Below, piece by piece: positions 9,540 to 20,929 of a DNA stretch of 64,000 nucleotides. How positions within the stretch are numbered: position 1 is the first letter of the stretch; each line of letters begins with the position of its first letter. Both the position numbers and the translations under genes were made by a program. This DNA comes from Euglena gracilis (lineage: Eukaryota > Euglenida > Euglenophyceae > Euglenales). The DNA is taken from NCBI GenBank assembly GCA_039621445.1, contig CP154957.1, positions 42,193,474 through 42,257,473 on the forward strand, read 5' to 3'. The notes under the pieces were generated by a model, which was not told the origin of the DNA, searched no databases, and saw only the letters and a program-made list of their open reading frames with translations.

Positions 9540-11745
9540 AACCCAAAGCATAATCCCAACCCTAAATAAACCCCTTTTATCCGCCAGGCCCTTTTCAAGT
9601 CGACCTAACCCTATGCCTTTCATTAACAAAATAAACCCGTTTTATCTGCCAACCCCTTCTCGGGTGCTAGTCGACCTAACCCTATGCCTTTCATTAACAA
9701 AATAAACCCCTTTTATCCGCCAACCCCTTCTCGGGTGCAGGGCGACCTAACCCTATCCTTTTCATTAACAAAATAAACCCCTTTTATCGGGTGCAAGTCG
9801 ACCTAACCCCATCCCTTTCATTAACAAAATAAACCCCTTTTATCCGCCAACCCCTTTTCGGGTGCAAGTCGACCTAACCTATCCCTTTCATTAACAAAAT
9901 AAACCCCTTTTATCTGCCAACCCCTTTTATCCGCCAACCCCTTTTCGGGTGCAAGTCGACCTAACCCTATCCCTTTCATTAAGAAAATAAACCCCTTTTA
10001 TCTGCCAACCCCTTCTCGGGTGCAAGTCGACCTAACCCTATCCCTTTCATTAACAAAATAAACCCCATTTATCTGCCAACCCCTTTTATCTGCCAACCCC
10101 TTTTCGGGTGCAAGTCGACCTAACCCTATCCCTTTCATTAACAAAATAAACCCCTTTTATCTGCCAACCCCTTCTCGGGTGCAAGTCGACCTAACCCTAT
10201 CCCTTTCATTAACAAAATAAACCCCTTTTATCTGCCAACCCCTTTTATCTGCCAACCCCTTCTCGGGTGCAAGTCGACCTAACCCAATCCATTTCATTAA
10301 CAATGAAACCTTTTATCTGCCAACCCCTTCTCGGATGCAAGTCGACCTAACCCTATCCCTTTCATTAACAAAATAAACCCCTTTTATCTGCCAACCCCAT
10401 TTATCCGCCAACCCCTTCTCGGGTGCAAGTCGACCTAACCCTATCCCTTTCATTAACAAAATAAACCCCTTTTATCTGCCAACCCCTTCTCGGGTGCAAG
10501 TCGACCTAACCCTATCCCTTTCATTAACAAAATAAACCCCTTTTATCTGCCAACCCCTTCTCGGGTGCAAGTCGACCTAACCCTATCCCTTTCATTAACA
10601 AAATAAACCCCTTTTATCTGCCAACCCCTTTTATCCGCCAACCCGTTCTCGGGTGCAAGTCGACCTAACCCTATCCCTTTCATTAACAAAATAAACCCCT
10701 TTTATCTGCCAACCCCTTTTATCCGCCAACCCGTTCTCGGGTGCAAGTCGACCTAACCCTATCCCTTTCATTAACAAAATAAACCCCTTTTATCTGCCAA
10801 CCCCTTTTATCCGCCAACCCGTTCTCGGGTGCAAGTCGACCTAACCCTATCCCTTTCATTAACAAAATAAACCCCTTTTATCTGCCAACCCCTTTTCGGG
10901 TGCAAGTCGACCTAACCCTATCCCTTTCATTAACAAAATAAACCCCTTTTATCCGCCAACCCCTTCTCGGGTGCAAGTCGACCTAACCCTATCCCTTTCA
11001 TTAACAAAATAAACCCCTTTTATCTGCCAACCCCTTCTCGGGTGCAAGTCGACCTAACCCTATCCCTTTCATTAACAAAATAAACCCCTTTTATCTGCCA
11101 ACCCCTTTTATCTGCCAACCCCTTTTCGGGTGCAAGTCGACCTAACCCTATCCCTTTCATTAAGAAAATAAACCCCTTTTATCCGCCAACCCCTTCTCGG
11201 GTGCAAGTCGACCTAACCCTATCCCTTTCATTAACAAAATAAACGCCTTTTATCTGCCAACCCCTTTTATCTGCCAACCCCTTCTCGGGTGCAAGTCGAC
11301 CTAACCCAACCCCTTTCATTAACAATGAAACCTTTTATCTGCCAACCCCTTCTCGGATGCAAGTCGACCTAACCCTATCCCTTTCATTAACAAAATAAAC
11401 CCCTTTTATCTGCCAACCCCTTCTCGGGTGCAAGTCGACCTAACCCTATCCCTTTCATTAACAAAATAAACCCCTTTTATCTGCCAACCCCTTTTCGGGT
11501 GCAAGTCGACCTAACCCTATCCCTTTCATTAACAAAATAAACCCCTTTTATCTGCCAACCCCTTTTATCCGCCAACCCCTTCTCGGGTGCAAGTCGACCT
11601 AACCCTATCCTTTTCATTAACAAAATAAACCCCTTTTATCCGCCAACCCGTTCTCGGGTGCAAGTCGACCTAACCCTATCCTTTTCATTAACAAAATAAA
11701 CCCCTTTTATCCGCCAACCCGTTCTCGGGTGCAAGTCGACCTAAC
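9540..11745 (+). repeat. sat-4, about 29 tandem units of 71 or 88 bp
   Basis: Each unit has GTCGACCTAACCCTATCCC, then TTTCATTAACAAAATAAACC, CCTTTTATCTGCCAACCCC and TCTCGGGTGCAA. The 88-bp form has an extra 17-bp copy of TTTTATCTGCCAACCCC. I counted about 29 GTCGACCTAACC junctions. The CCTAACCC part is telomere-like, and the array passes directly into degenerate CCTAA repeats at 11746. Confidence 0.9.
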
Positions 11746-11870
11746 CCTATCCCTAACCTAACCTAACCTAACCCTAATCCAAACCCAACCTTACCGATCC
11801 CTATTCCGAACCCTAACCTATCCCGAACCCTAACCCTATCCCTAACCCCTAACCATATCCCTTTTCCATC
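11746..11870. repeat. degenerate CCCTAA telomere-like patch
   Basis: Runs of CCTAA, CCCTAA and variants (CCCTATCCC, CCGAACC) follow sat-4 without a break. It is interstitial, inside the DE element. Confidence 0.7.
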
Positions 11871-12202
11871 CCCAACCTTGACATTTTGGCAGTTTGCAAA
11901 CCAAATTGAGAGGAATTTGGTCGGGGGGGGGGGCTTAAATTTCAATAAAAGGGGGGGGGTAATGCGGAATAGTGGTGGTCGGGCCGACCTAGGTCGGCCC
12001 GACCTGGGGGGGGGGGCTAAAATTTCAAAAAAGGGTGGGGGTAATGCGGAATAGTGGTGGTCGGGCCGACCTAGGTCGTCCCGACCACCAAAGGTCGATA
12101 ACACCTAGGTCGGCCCGACCATGGTCTGGCCGACCATAGGTCGGCCCGACCTAGGTCGGCCCGACCACCAGAAGTAGCATGGCCAATATTCCGCCCGGGG
12201 CC

Positions 12203-12410
12203 CCCCCCTAGGACCCCCCCAGGACCCACCAGGGGGCGGTACCCACTCTAGAATAACCTGAACTTGTGCTGCAAAATTTCTGCCAAAAAATGCGGGACCC
12301 ACCAAGGACCCCCCACAGCACCCCCCCAGGACCCCCCCAGCACCCTCCGAAGGACCCCCCCAGGACCGCCCCCAGGACCCCCCCAGGACATGGTCCTGGG
12401 GGGGGGGAGA
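12203..12410. repeat. AGGACCCCCCC minisatellite
   Basis: Irregular GGACCCCCCCA units cover about 200 bp next to the DE right end and close with a GGACATGGTCC hairpin. The long minus-strand ORFs here (Gly/Trp rich) are translations of the repeat, not genes. Confidence 0.5.
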
Positions 12411-12942
12411 ACTGGCCATAAGTGCATTTCCGGGTGATTTGGGGCCGCCACAGACCATTTTTATGCCCACCGACCACCCACCGACCAGGGGGGGGGGGGC
12501 TTAAAAATGCAAAAAAGGGGGGGGGTAGTGCAAAAAAATGGTGGTCGGCCCGACCTCCACAGGTCGGTCGACCACCTCCACAGGTCGGGCCGACCATGGT
12601 CGGCCCGACCATGGTCGGGCCGACCTCCACAGCGACCACCTCCGGAAATCCGCACAGAGCCCGACTAGTCGGCCGACTACCCACTCTAATGTACTAACGG
12701 GTCAAAACCGCCGACTTTTAAGCCCCCCCCCCTGGGAAAAATTTTTTGTCTAAATCACCTCAACACCAGTCAAAACCCACCCAAATGGCTCCAGAACCCC
12801 CCAATCGGGGGTGAATATGCAAAAAAAATTGGGGGAAAATGTCCATTTTGGGCCACTTTTGACAAAAGTACACCTCTCCCCATTGAATTTTCAATATAAG
12901 TCAAAATTTGCACAAAAAAAGGGTCTTATCCCTCCAAGTCTA

Positions 12943-13425
12943 TTGCCAACATAGAAGGGATTTTGTTATTTGAGGGGGGGGTGCGGGGGGGGGCGGAGCC
13001 CCCCCCCCCCGCCTATGCCAAAGTAAGCCACAAAAACGACTTAGCCCCCGAGTATGTTGCCAACACAGAAGGGATTTTGTTATTTGAGGGGGGGGGTGCG
13101 GGGGGGGGGGCGGAGCCCCCCCCGCCTATGCCAAAGTGAGCCACAAAAACGACTTAGCCCCCGAGTATGTTGCCAACACAGAAGGGATTTTGTTATTTGA
13201 GGGGGGGGGTGCGGGGGGGGCGGAGACCCCCCCGCCTATGGCAAAGTGAGCCACAAAAACGACTTAGCCCCAGAGTATGTTGCCAACACAGAAGGGATTT
13301 TGCTATTTGAGGGGGGGGGGGGTGCGGGGGGGCGGAGCCCCCCCGCCTATGCCAAAGTGAGCCACAAAAACGACTTAGCCCCCGAGTATGTTGCCAACAC
13401 AGAAGGGATTTTGTTATTTGAGTCT
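12943..13425 (+). repeat. sat-2 array, five units
   Basis: Five units of about 110-120 bp, differing mainly in G- and C-run length. This is the internal cargo of the TG element; the last unit is followed by the body sequence leading to the TG right arm. Confidence 0.85.
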
Positions 13426-14090
13426 CGGATTGGGGTGGAGGGGGGAGTTTTCTGCCTCTCGTGATGCAGAACGCAGATTGCAGATTACATTTCTAAAGGA
13501 TTTTAATGTAATCCCTGTTTCATCATTGGTTTTTTACCCCTCCGGACCCCCATCAAGGGCCCACCGACCCCCCACTGACCAAAGATTTCCATCTGGGGGT
13601 GTTTATTTAGGCGTAAGACACTTATTTGGACCCATCCGGACCATTTCCGGGTGATTTGGGCCCGCCACAGACCATTTTTATGACCGCCGACTAGCCACCG
13701 ACTAGTTTCCATTGGATTTTGTTCATGGGGGGGGGGCTTAAAAGTCGGCGGTTTTGACCCGTTAGTGCATTAGAGTGGGTAGTCGGCCGACTAGTTGGCC
13801 GACTACCCACTACCCCCCCCCCCTGTCTCGCCGACTAGCTACCGACTAGGCCTAGTCGGTGGACCAATTGGGTAGTCGGCCGACTAGTCGGCCGACTACC
13901 CACTACCCCCCCCCCCAGTCTACCGCCTTGCGCCCCCCGTGACCCGCAAATGAGGGGTGCGATTTGTCCAATCGATGGGCAGCGATTTGTGCCTTCCATA
14001 TTCTCACCGAGTCCACCCACAAGGTCCCCGAAACTGCCATTTGCCCCCCGTGACCCCCCCCGTGACCCCCCCGTGACCCGCGCCACCCCC

Positions 14091-14308
14091 TGTGAAATTC
14101 GGACCCAAAAAACGGCGCCCTCACTGAAAACGTGCCTGAACACAGATGCCTTCACTGAAAACGTGTCATTGCCACAAATGCCCTCACTGAAAACGTGCCT
14201 GAACACAGATGCCTTCACTGAAAACGTGTCATTGCCACAAATGCCCTCACTGAAAACGTGTCACCCCCCTTTTTTTCTTTTTTTCCTTTTTCCCGCACCC
14301 CTGCCAAT
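14091..14308 (+). mobile_element. MAKR element copy 1, right part: GAAAACGTG repeats
   Basis: After the TGTG junction comes GAAATTCGGACCC and then five copies of a 31/32-bp unit containing CACTGAAAACGTG, alternating two forms. The same repeats lie inverted at 31328-31475 and at 29755-29915. In each case they border the MAKR coding region, so they are probably subterminal or 5' regulatory repeats of the element. Confidence 0.7.
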
Positions 14309-14539
14309 ATGGCCAAACGCACGGCAAACTTTGTGAATGGTCTTTTGCCACCACCCCCTAGGACGGAACTGTTCCTGGCTGCTCTCGCGGTATACCAGCA
14401 AGATGCCAAGAAGCCGAAGGTTGACCCCCTTCATGGCACCTTGCTGGCACAGGGCAACACAAAGAAAAAGTCCGGTGTGTTTGTTACGGAACGTTGCACG
14501 GTGGTCAACTTGGGCAAATTTTTGCGCCCCCCCAAGTGA
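14309..14539 (+). CDS. MAKR-family protein, N-terminal fragment
   Basis: The ORF starts MAKRTANFVNGLLPPPPR and contains DPLHGTLLAQGNTKKKSG. The same N-terminus, in varied form, occurs at 31277 (minus), 56103 (minus) and 58528 (plus), with amino-acid conservation stronger than the surrounding DNA suggests. That indicates a real protein family. After the KKKSG motif this copy diverges, ends at a stop, and the EP element begins 22 bp later (14562), so it is truncated. Function unknown. Fuller copies add an acidic/aromatic segment and a Cys-rich region. It is likely an element-encoded protein because the same flanking repeats accompany two copies. Confidence 0.6.
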   Translation: MAKRTANFVNGLLPPPPRTELFLAALAVYQQDAKKPKVDPLHGTLLAQGNTKKKSGVFVTERCTVVNLGKFLRPPK

Positions 14540-14561
14540 CGAACACTCGGTCGAAAATCAG

Positions 14562-15037
14562 GGCTCCGAGCGGAAAATTGGCCATGGAACTTTTGGTGGT
14601 CGCTAGCGACCATGGTCGCTAGCGACCGAATTCTGGCGACCGGTCGCTAGCGACCGTTGGTGGTCGGAGCGACCGGTCGCGAGGCGACCACCAATAATTC
14701 GACCCCCCCCCCCCCTCTCAGAAGATTTTTAAGCCCCCCCCCCCCCTGTGAAGGAAAAATTTCCCTCAGAGAAAAACATGAAATTTTTTATCAAAAATTC
14801 CTTTTTCTGCTTTTAGGATCTTGCACGAAATCAGACAATGTTTACGTTACTTTGTCAAGAGGGCGGTACGGGGGTCCGGGGGGGGGGGGGGGGCGGCGGG
14901 CGGGGGGGGGGGGGATTACCCCCGCCCCCCCCCCCAGAGTGGCATGGCATTTTTTGTTATATTTGCTTTACCCCCCCCCTCAAAGTGGCCACTTTCGTTT
15001 GGTTCCAAAGCCCAAAAAAATTTTGGGGGCCCATGGG
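14562..15037 (+). repeat. EP terminal arm, inverted copy at 21763-22237
   Basis: The arm holds GGTCGCTAGCGACC palindromes, a double C-tract with TTTTTAAGCC, and a 200-bp body including ATCTTGCACGAAATCAGAC. The same sequence returns inverted at 21763-22237, nearly base for base outside the G-runs. The pair forms a roughly 475-bp inverted repeat separated by 6.7 kb. Confidence 0.85.
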
Positions 15038-15214
15038 GCGGTTAGCCTCCGGAAGGGATTTTGTTATTGGAGGGTGGGGGGGGGTGCGGGGGGGGGGCGG
15101 CAGCCCCCCCCCCCCCGCTAGACGACCAAGGGGGCCGAAGGCGCCTTAGGACTGTTTTGTTTACGGTGCGCGTGGCATTACATGCGCGCATGGCCCTGGG
15201 TCGGTTACCCCCCG
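15038..15214 (+). repeat. sat-1, first unit(s)
   Basis: The first sat-1 unit, ending at the insertion point of the hAT-like element. It continues at 15877. Confidence 0.85.
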
Positions 15215-15876
15215 TAAGGTTGGACGATTAATCTTAATCGACGGCACCGAACGATTAATGCCGATTAATCGGGGGGTGGCGAACGATTACCGAACGATTA
15301 ATGCCCCCTTTGGGTTCCTAGCATTATAATGACCAACAAACGCTTCATTTTCCCTTGGAAAAGAATGTCTTTCCTTAAAAATGATTTTTTTCCTTTCAGG
15401 ATCTTTTCCTTGCACAACTTTGCTTTTGTTATGGCAACGTCTTGGGTATGGCAGCATTTTAAGAGGATTTCAAGAGTATTTTTATTTATTTATTCAGCTC
15501 AATTTTGGGTCTTCTCAGATGGTCAACAAAAAATATACACCATGCGCGTTGTTGTGGGTCTGAAGGACTTCATCAATCTGGTTGTGCCCAAGTCAAAGCA
15601 TCGCCCACATCGGGGGGGGGGGGGTTGGAGGACAGATTTCGGTTAAAGGTCGTTGTTTTGGTTTTTTGTTTCCCCCAAAAGAAAGCAACAAACAGCGACA
15701 TTTCTGTGAGACAGAGCCTCCAAAATGATCGCTCCCAAGTCTTTTCCTGCACTGCTTTTTCAATGGTTTCCTTGGGAAGACCGATTATTTCGATTAATCA
15801 CCCTCTGGCCGAATGAACGATAAATCAAGGGGTGGCGAACGATTAATCAAAAAATCGATTAATCGAAACAACCTTA
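15215..15876. mobile_element. non-autonomous hAT-like element, 7-8-bp duplication
   Basis: The ends are TAAGGTTG and CAACCTTA, with many ACGATTAAT motifs just inside both ends. CCCCCCG (ACCCCCCG if the shared A is counted) flanks both sides (15208-15214, 15877-15883), and other sat-1 units show the uninterrupted site. TIRs of the form YARNG and an 8-bp duplication are typical of hAT elements; the class is inferred. The interior has only short ORFs. Confidence 0.6.
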
Positions 15877-18800
15877 CCCCCCGGAAGGGATTTTGTTATT
15901 GGAGGGCGGGGGGGGGGGGGGGGGGGGGGGCGGCAGGCCCCCCCCCGCTAGACGACCAAGGGCGCCGAAGGCGCCTTAGGACTGTTTTGTTTACGGTGCG
16001 CGTGGCATTAGATGCGCGCATGGCCCTGGGTCGGTTACCCCCCGGAAGGGATTTTGTTATTGGAGGGCGGGGGGGGGGTGCGGGGGGGGGGAGCGGCAGC
16101 CCCCCCCCCGCTAGACGACCAAGGGTGCCGAAGGCGCCTTAGGACTGTTTTGTTTACGGTGCGCGTGGCATTAGATGCGCGCATGGCCCTGGGTCGGTTA
16201 CCCCCCGGAAGGGATTTTGTTATTGGAGGGTGGGGGGGGGTGCGGGGGGGGGGGCGGCAGCCCCCCCCCCCCCGCGCTAGACGCCCAAGGGCGCCGAAGG
16301 CGCCTTAGGACTGTTTTGTTTACGGTGCGCGTGGCATTAGATGCGCGCATGGCCCTGGGTCGGTTACCCCCCGGAGGGGATTTTGTTATTGGAGGGCGGG
16401 GGGGGGGGGGGGGGGGGGGGCGGCAGCCCCCCCCCCCCCCCCGCTAGACGACCAAGGGCGCCGAAGGCGCCTTAGGACTGTTTTGTTTACGGTGCGCGTG
16501 GCATTAGATGCGCGCATGGCCCTGGGTCGGTTACCCCCCGGAAGGGATTTTGTTATTGGAGGGCGTGGGGGGGTGCGGGGGGGGGGGGGCGGCAGCCCCC
16601 CCCCCCCGCTAGACGACCAAGGGCGCCGCACGCGCCTTAGGACTGTTTTGTTTACTTTGCGCGTGGCATTAGATGCGCGCATGGCCCTGGGTCGGTTACC
16701 CCCCGGAGGGGATTTTGTTATTGGAGGGCGGGGGGGGGGGGTGCGGGGGGGGGAGCGGCAGCCCCCCCCCGCTAGACGACCAAGGGCGCCGAAGGCGCCT
16801 TAGGACTGTTTTGTTTACGGTGCGCGTGGCATTAGATGCGCGCATGGCCCTGGGTCGGTTACCCCCCGGAAGGGATTTTGTTATTGGAGGGTGGGGGGGG
16901 TGCGGGGGGGGGGACGGCAGCCCCCCCCCCCCGCTAGACGACCAAGGGCGCCGAAGGCGCCTTAGGACTGTTTTGTTTACGGTGCGCGTGGCATTACATG
17001 CGCGCATGGCCCTAGGTCGGTTACCCCCCGGAAGGGATTTTGTTATTGGAGGGCGGGGGGGGTGCGGGGGGGGGGCGGCAGCCCCCCCCCCCCGCTAGAC
17101 GACCAAGGGCGCCGAAGGCGCCTTAGGACTGTTTTGTTTACGGTGCGCGTGGCATTGGATGCGCGCATGGCCCTGGGTCGGTTACCCCCCGGAGGGGATT
17201 TTGTTATTGGAGGGCGGGGGGGGGGGGGGGCGGGGGGGGGGCGGCAGCCCCCCCCCCCCGCTAGAAGACCAAGGGGGCCCAAGGCGCCTTAGGACTATTT
17301 TTTTTACGGTGCGCGTGGCATTACATGCGCGCATGGCCCTGGGTCGGTTACCCCCCGGAAGGGATTTTGTTATTGGAGGGCGGGGGGGGGTGCGGGGGGG
17401 GGCGGGAGCCCCCCCCCGCTAGACGACCAAGGGCGCCGAAGGCGCCTTAGGACTGTTTTGTTTACGGTGCGCGTGGCATTACATGCGCGCATGGCCCTGG
17501 GTCGGTTACCCCCCGGAAGGGATTTTGTTATTGGAGGGCGGGGGGGGGGTGCGGGGGGGGGAGCGGCAGCCCCCCCCCCGCTAGACGACCAAGGGCGCCG
17601 AAGGCGCCTTAGGACTGTTTTGTTTACGGTGCGCGTGGCATTACATGCGCGCATGGCCCTGGGTCGGTTACCCCCCGGAAGGGATTTTGTTATTGGAGGG
17701 TGGGGGGGGGGGGGGGGGGGGCGGCAGCCCCCCCCCCCCGCTAGACGACCAAGGGCGCCGAAGGCGCCTTAGGACTGTTTTGTTTACGGTGCGCGTGGCA
17801 TTACATGCGCGCATGGCCCTGGGTCGGTTACCCCCCGGAAGGGATTTTGTTATTGGAGGGCGGGGGGGGGGGTGCGGGGGGGGGGGCGGCAGCCCCCCCC
17901 CCCGCTAGACGACCAAGGGCGCCGAAGGCGCCTTAGGACTGTTTTGTTTACGGTGCGCGTGGCATTACATGCGCGCATGGCCCTGGGTCGGTTACCCCCC
18001 GGAAGGGATTTTGTTATTGGAGGGGGGGGGGGTGCGGGGGGGGGGCGGCAGCCCCCCCCCCCCGCTAGACGACCAAGGGCGCCGAAGGCGCCTTAGGACT
18101 GTTTTGTTTACGGTGCGCGTGGCATTACATGCGCGCATGGCCCTGGGTCGGTTACCCCCGGAAGGGATTTTGTTATTGGAGGGCGGGGGGGGGTGCGGGG
18201 GGGGGCGGCAGGCCCCCCCCCCCGCTAGACGCCCAAGGGCGCCGAAGGCGCCTTAGGACTTTTTGGTTCACTGTGCGCGTGGAATTACATGCGCGCATGG
18301 CCCTGGGTCGATTACCCCCCGGCAGGGATGTTGTTCTTGGAGGGCGGGGGGGGGGTGCGGGGGGGGGGCGGCAGCCCCCCCCCGCTAGACGACCAAGGGC
18401 GCCGAAGGCGCCTTAGGACTGTTTTGTTTACGGTGCGCGTGGCATTAGATGCGCGCATGGCCCTGGGTCGGTTACCCCCCGGAAGGGATTTTGTTATTGG
18501 AGGCGGGGGGGGGGGGGTGCGGGGGGGGGAGCGGCAGCCCCCCCCCGCTAGACGACCAAGGGCGCCGAAGGCGCCTTAGGACTGTTTTGTTTACGGTGCG
18601 CGTGGCATTAGATGCGCGCATGGCCCTGGGTCGGTTACCCCCCGGAAGGGATTTTGTTATTGGAGGGTGGGGGGGGGGGGGGGGGGGGGGGGGGCGGCAC
18701 CCCCCCCCCCCCCGCTAGACGACCAAGGGCGCCGAAGGCGCCTTAGGACTGTTTTGTTTACGGTGCGTGTGGCATTAGATGCGCGCATGGCCCTGGGTCG

Positions 18801-19397
18801 GTTACCCCCCGGAGGGGATTTTGTTATTGGAGGGCGGGGGGGGAGGGTGCGGGGGGGGGAGCGGCAGCCCCCCCCCCCGCTAGACGACCAAGGGCGCCGA
18901 AGGCGCCTTAGGACTGTTTTGTTTACGGTGCGCGTGGCATTAGATGCGCGCATGGCCCTGGGTCGGTTACCCCCCGGAAGGGATTTTGTTATTGGAGGGT
19001 GGGGGGGTGCGGGGGGGGGGGTACGGCAGCCCCCCCCCCCCCGCTAGACGACCAAGGGCGCCGAAGGCGCCTTAGGACTGTTTTGTTTACGGTGCGTGTG
19101 GCATTAGATGCGCGCATGGCCCTGGGTCGGTTACCCCCCGGAGGGGATTTTGTTATTGGAGGGCGGGGGGGGTGCGGGGGGGGGTGGCGGCAGCCCCCCC
19201 CCCCCCCCCCGCTAGACGACCAAGGGCGCCGAAGGCGCCTTAGGACTGTTTTGTTTACGGTGCGCGTGGCATTACATGCGCGCCTGGCCCTGGGTCGGTT
19301 ACCCCCGGAGGGGATTTTGTTATTGGAGGGCGGGGGGGGGGTGGGGGGGGGGCGGCAGCCCCCCCCCCCCGCTATGCCTTAGGACTGTTTTGTTTAC
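15877..19397 (+). repeat. sat-1 main array, about 22 units of 160-165 bp
   Basis: Each unit: GGGATTTTGTTATTGGAGGG, a G-run with TGCGGGG, CGGCAGCC plus C-run, GCTAGACGACCAAGGG, the hairpin GGCGCCGAAGGCGCC, TTAGGACTGTTTTGTTTACG, then CATGCGCGCATGGCCCTGG and GGTTACCCCCCGG. The non-homopolymer part is almost identical between units; the G- and C-runs vary in length. ORFs through 2-3 units arise because the unit lacks stops in some frames, and change frame with run length. Confidence 0.95.
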
Positions 19398-19477
19398 GGC
19401 TCATTGCGGATTATTGGCCGTGGAACTTTTGGTGGTCGCTAGCGACCGTTGGTCACGGTCAACCGACCATTGGAGAC

Positions 19478-20785
19478 AAGGCACAGGGGGGGGGGAGGGG
19501 GGGGTCCGAGTGGGGGGGGTTGGAAGCTGTACAGGGGAGGGGGAGGGGGGGGTCCCCAGAAAATCACAACTGTACTGCCTACCCCCGAGACAGTTGCGAC
19601 ATTTTTCGTCCAATTGAGGTTGGCAATGATGGATTTTGCGAAATTCAGATGCATTTTGCGAAATATTTGTCTCTTGTAAAAAGAGTGGTAGCCAGTATTT
19701 TCACTTTAAACACTTAGCAGAAATGCAGGAAGCAGCTTCAATCACTCCTCCTTGGCACACCATGCGGAATTGAGCCAGGGTTGACGTTTTTTTTGTTTTT
19801 CAACAAAGAACAAAAAATATGTTGTTTTTTTCCAAAAAAAAACACACAAAAACATGTTTTCTTTTTTAAAAAAGCAAACTTTGACCTTTTTCCTTGCGAA
19901 ATGGCCGTTTTTTGAGGAAAAGGTTTTAAGGTCATTTTTTTGCTCATCAAAAGTGACGTATTTTTAGGGGGTGTTCCCCCCGCGTCCCCCCCGCGTCCCC
20001 CACCCCGCGTTCCCCCCCGCGTCCCGAACCACCCCCTTAGCACCTTTAACGGAATACAAAGCTGCAGAGATGAAAAAAGACCTTTTTTGTAAAAAAAGTT
20101 TCAAAAAAAATTCCCCCAAACCCCCATGAGGTTTTTTTTGTTTATTTTTGAAAAATATTTTTTCTTAGGGGGTACTACCCCCCTCCCCCCCCCCCCCCCA
20201 TTTACACCCCCGTGACCCCCCCGTGACAAGAGAATCCATCTTTCGCCATTCTTTTTTTAAAAGCATTTTTAAAAAAAAAACAATGAACTTTCATGTATCC
20301 TTGTCCGCCCAATGCGCCTTCACACCCAAAAATGGCCAAAAATCTTTTCCCCTGAAAGAAGTGCCAAAAACTGGTGCATTTCCACCCAAGACGGAATTTT
20401 GTCAAAAATGGCCCAAACTTCATCCCAAAAACGTGTTGGTCAAGAAAATCCTAACAAAATTCCCTTTTCAAAAAAATGACCAATTTTATCACGATGCCAC
20501 GTCATGGATGTTGCCTCCTGGCTACCTGCAAAGTGTCATACTTCCCCCATGACCCCCCCCCCGCCCCGTGACCCCCCCATGACCCCCCCGCGACCCGCAC
20601 CACCCCCTCAAAAAAGCATGTTTTTTTGTTTCAAAAAAACAAGCCTTTTTTAAAAAAAATTTCATCTGTCTCGGGGGGGTTGGAAGTGGGGGGGAAGGGG
20701 GGGGGTCCCGGGAGGGGGGGGGGTTGGAACTGTACAGGGGGGGGGTCCCAAGGTTTGACCAACTGTACTGCCTGGTCCCCATTGG
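19478..20785. mobile_element. CAGGCAG-type element with T/A-rich and CACGG-type insertions
   Basis: The outer ends GGAGACAAGGCACAGGGG and, inverted, GGGGACCAGGCAGTACAG are each followed by G-runs with TTGGAA..TGTACAGG. The flanks share ATT. The middle (about 19760-20660) is T/A-rich sequence also found at 29925-30575, with CCCCGCGTC and CCCCGTGAC blocks. I see no gene; the plus-strand ORF 20223-20552 is low complexity. Confidence 0.5.
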
Positions 20786-20929
20786 TGGTCGCTACCACCA
20801 ATATTTCGACCCCCCCCCTTCAGAAAATTTTTAAGCCCCCCCCCCCAATAGGATTTTATTGCAAAACCCCCAAGTTGTACTACAAAACGATGCTACCAGG
20901 GCCAGGCGCGGATGTAACGCCACGCGCAG

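Larger units (their letters stand above)
9229..12202. mobile_element. DE element carrying sat-4, 9-bp duplication CCCCCCTAG
   Basis: The left end is GGCTCCGTGCGGAATATTGG and the inverted right end is GGCCCCGGGCGGAATATTGG, both continuing CCATGCTA. CCCCCCTAG lies immediately outside both ends (9220-9228, 12203-12211). Inside the TIRs are GGTCGGGCCGACC palindromes and a CCGCATTACC plus double C-tract transition. The cargo is a 2.2-kb satellite and a telomere-like patch; there is no ORF of note. Confidence 0.85.
7494..12661. mobile_element. KA element with 9-bp duplication CGACTAGTC
   Basis: The left end GGCCCCGAGCGGATTTCCGG and inverted right end GGCTCTGTGCGGATTTCCGG both continue into GTGGTCGCTGTGGAGG and GGTCGGGCCGACC palindromes. 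CGACTAGTC lies outside both ends (7485-7493, 12662-12670); removing the element restores a normal TG palindrome block. It carries two sat-2 units, TG-type remnants and the DE element. Confidence 0.85.
7361..13934. mobile_element. TG element copy 1 with 9-bp duplication CCCCGTGAC
   Basis: The left end is AGTGCCAAACGGTAGACTGG and the right end, inverted, is GGCGCAAGGCGGTAGACTGG. CCCCGTGAC flanks both (7352-7360, 13935-13943). Terminal blocks hold repeated GTCGGCCGACTAGTCGG palindromes. The internal part (12671-13760) has the shared AAATGGCTCCAGAAC body and a sat-2 array. It is split at 7493/12662 by the KA element. Confidence 0.85.
7320..14090. mobile_element. CACGG element (containing nested elements), TGTG target duplication
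   Basis: The ends are GGGGTGCGGTCCCCGTGACC and, inverted, GGGGGTGGCGCGGGTCACGG. TGTG lies immediately outside each end (7316-7319 and 14091-14094). The uninterrupted target exists at about 31485-31515 in the second MAKR copy, which reads straight through one TGTG, so the insertion limits are supported by an empty site. Only about 190 bp is the element itself; the rest is the TG element at 7361-13934. Confidence 0.7.

Noticed and set aside
9540-11745. CRISPR-like regular repeat array
   Set aside because: Units are directly tandem with no unique spacers, and the rest of the window is eukaryotic.
15877-19397. Long ORFs through sat-1 on both strands (repeating RRRLRTVLFTVRVALHARMALG)
   Set aside because: They are translations of the satellite. 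Frame is set by variable G/C-run length, both strands are open, and there is no gene context.
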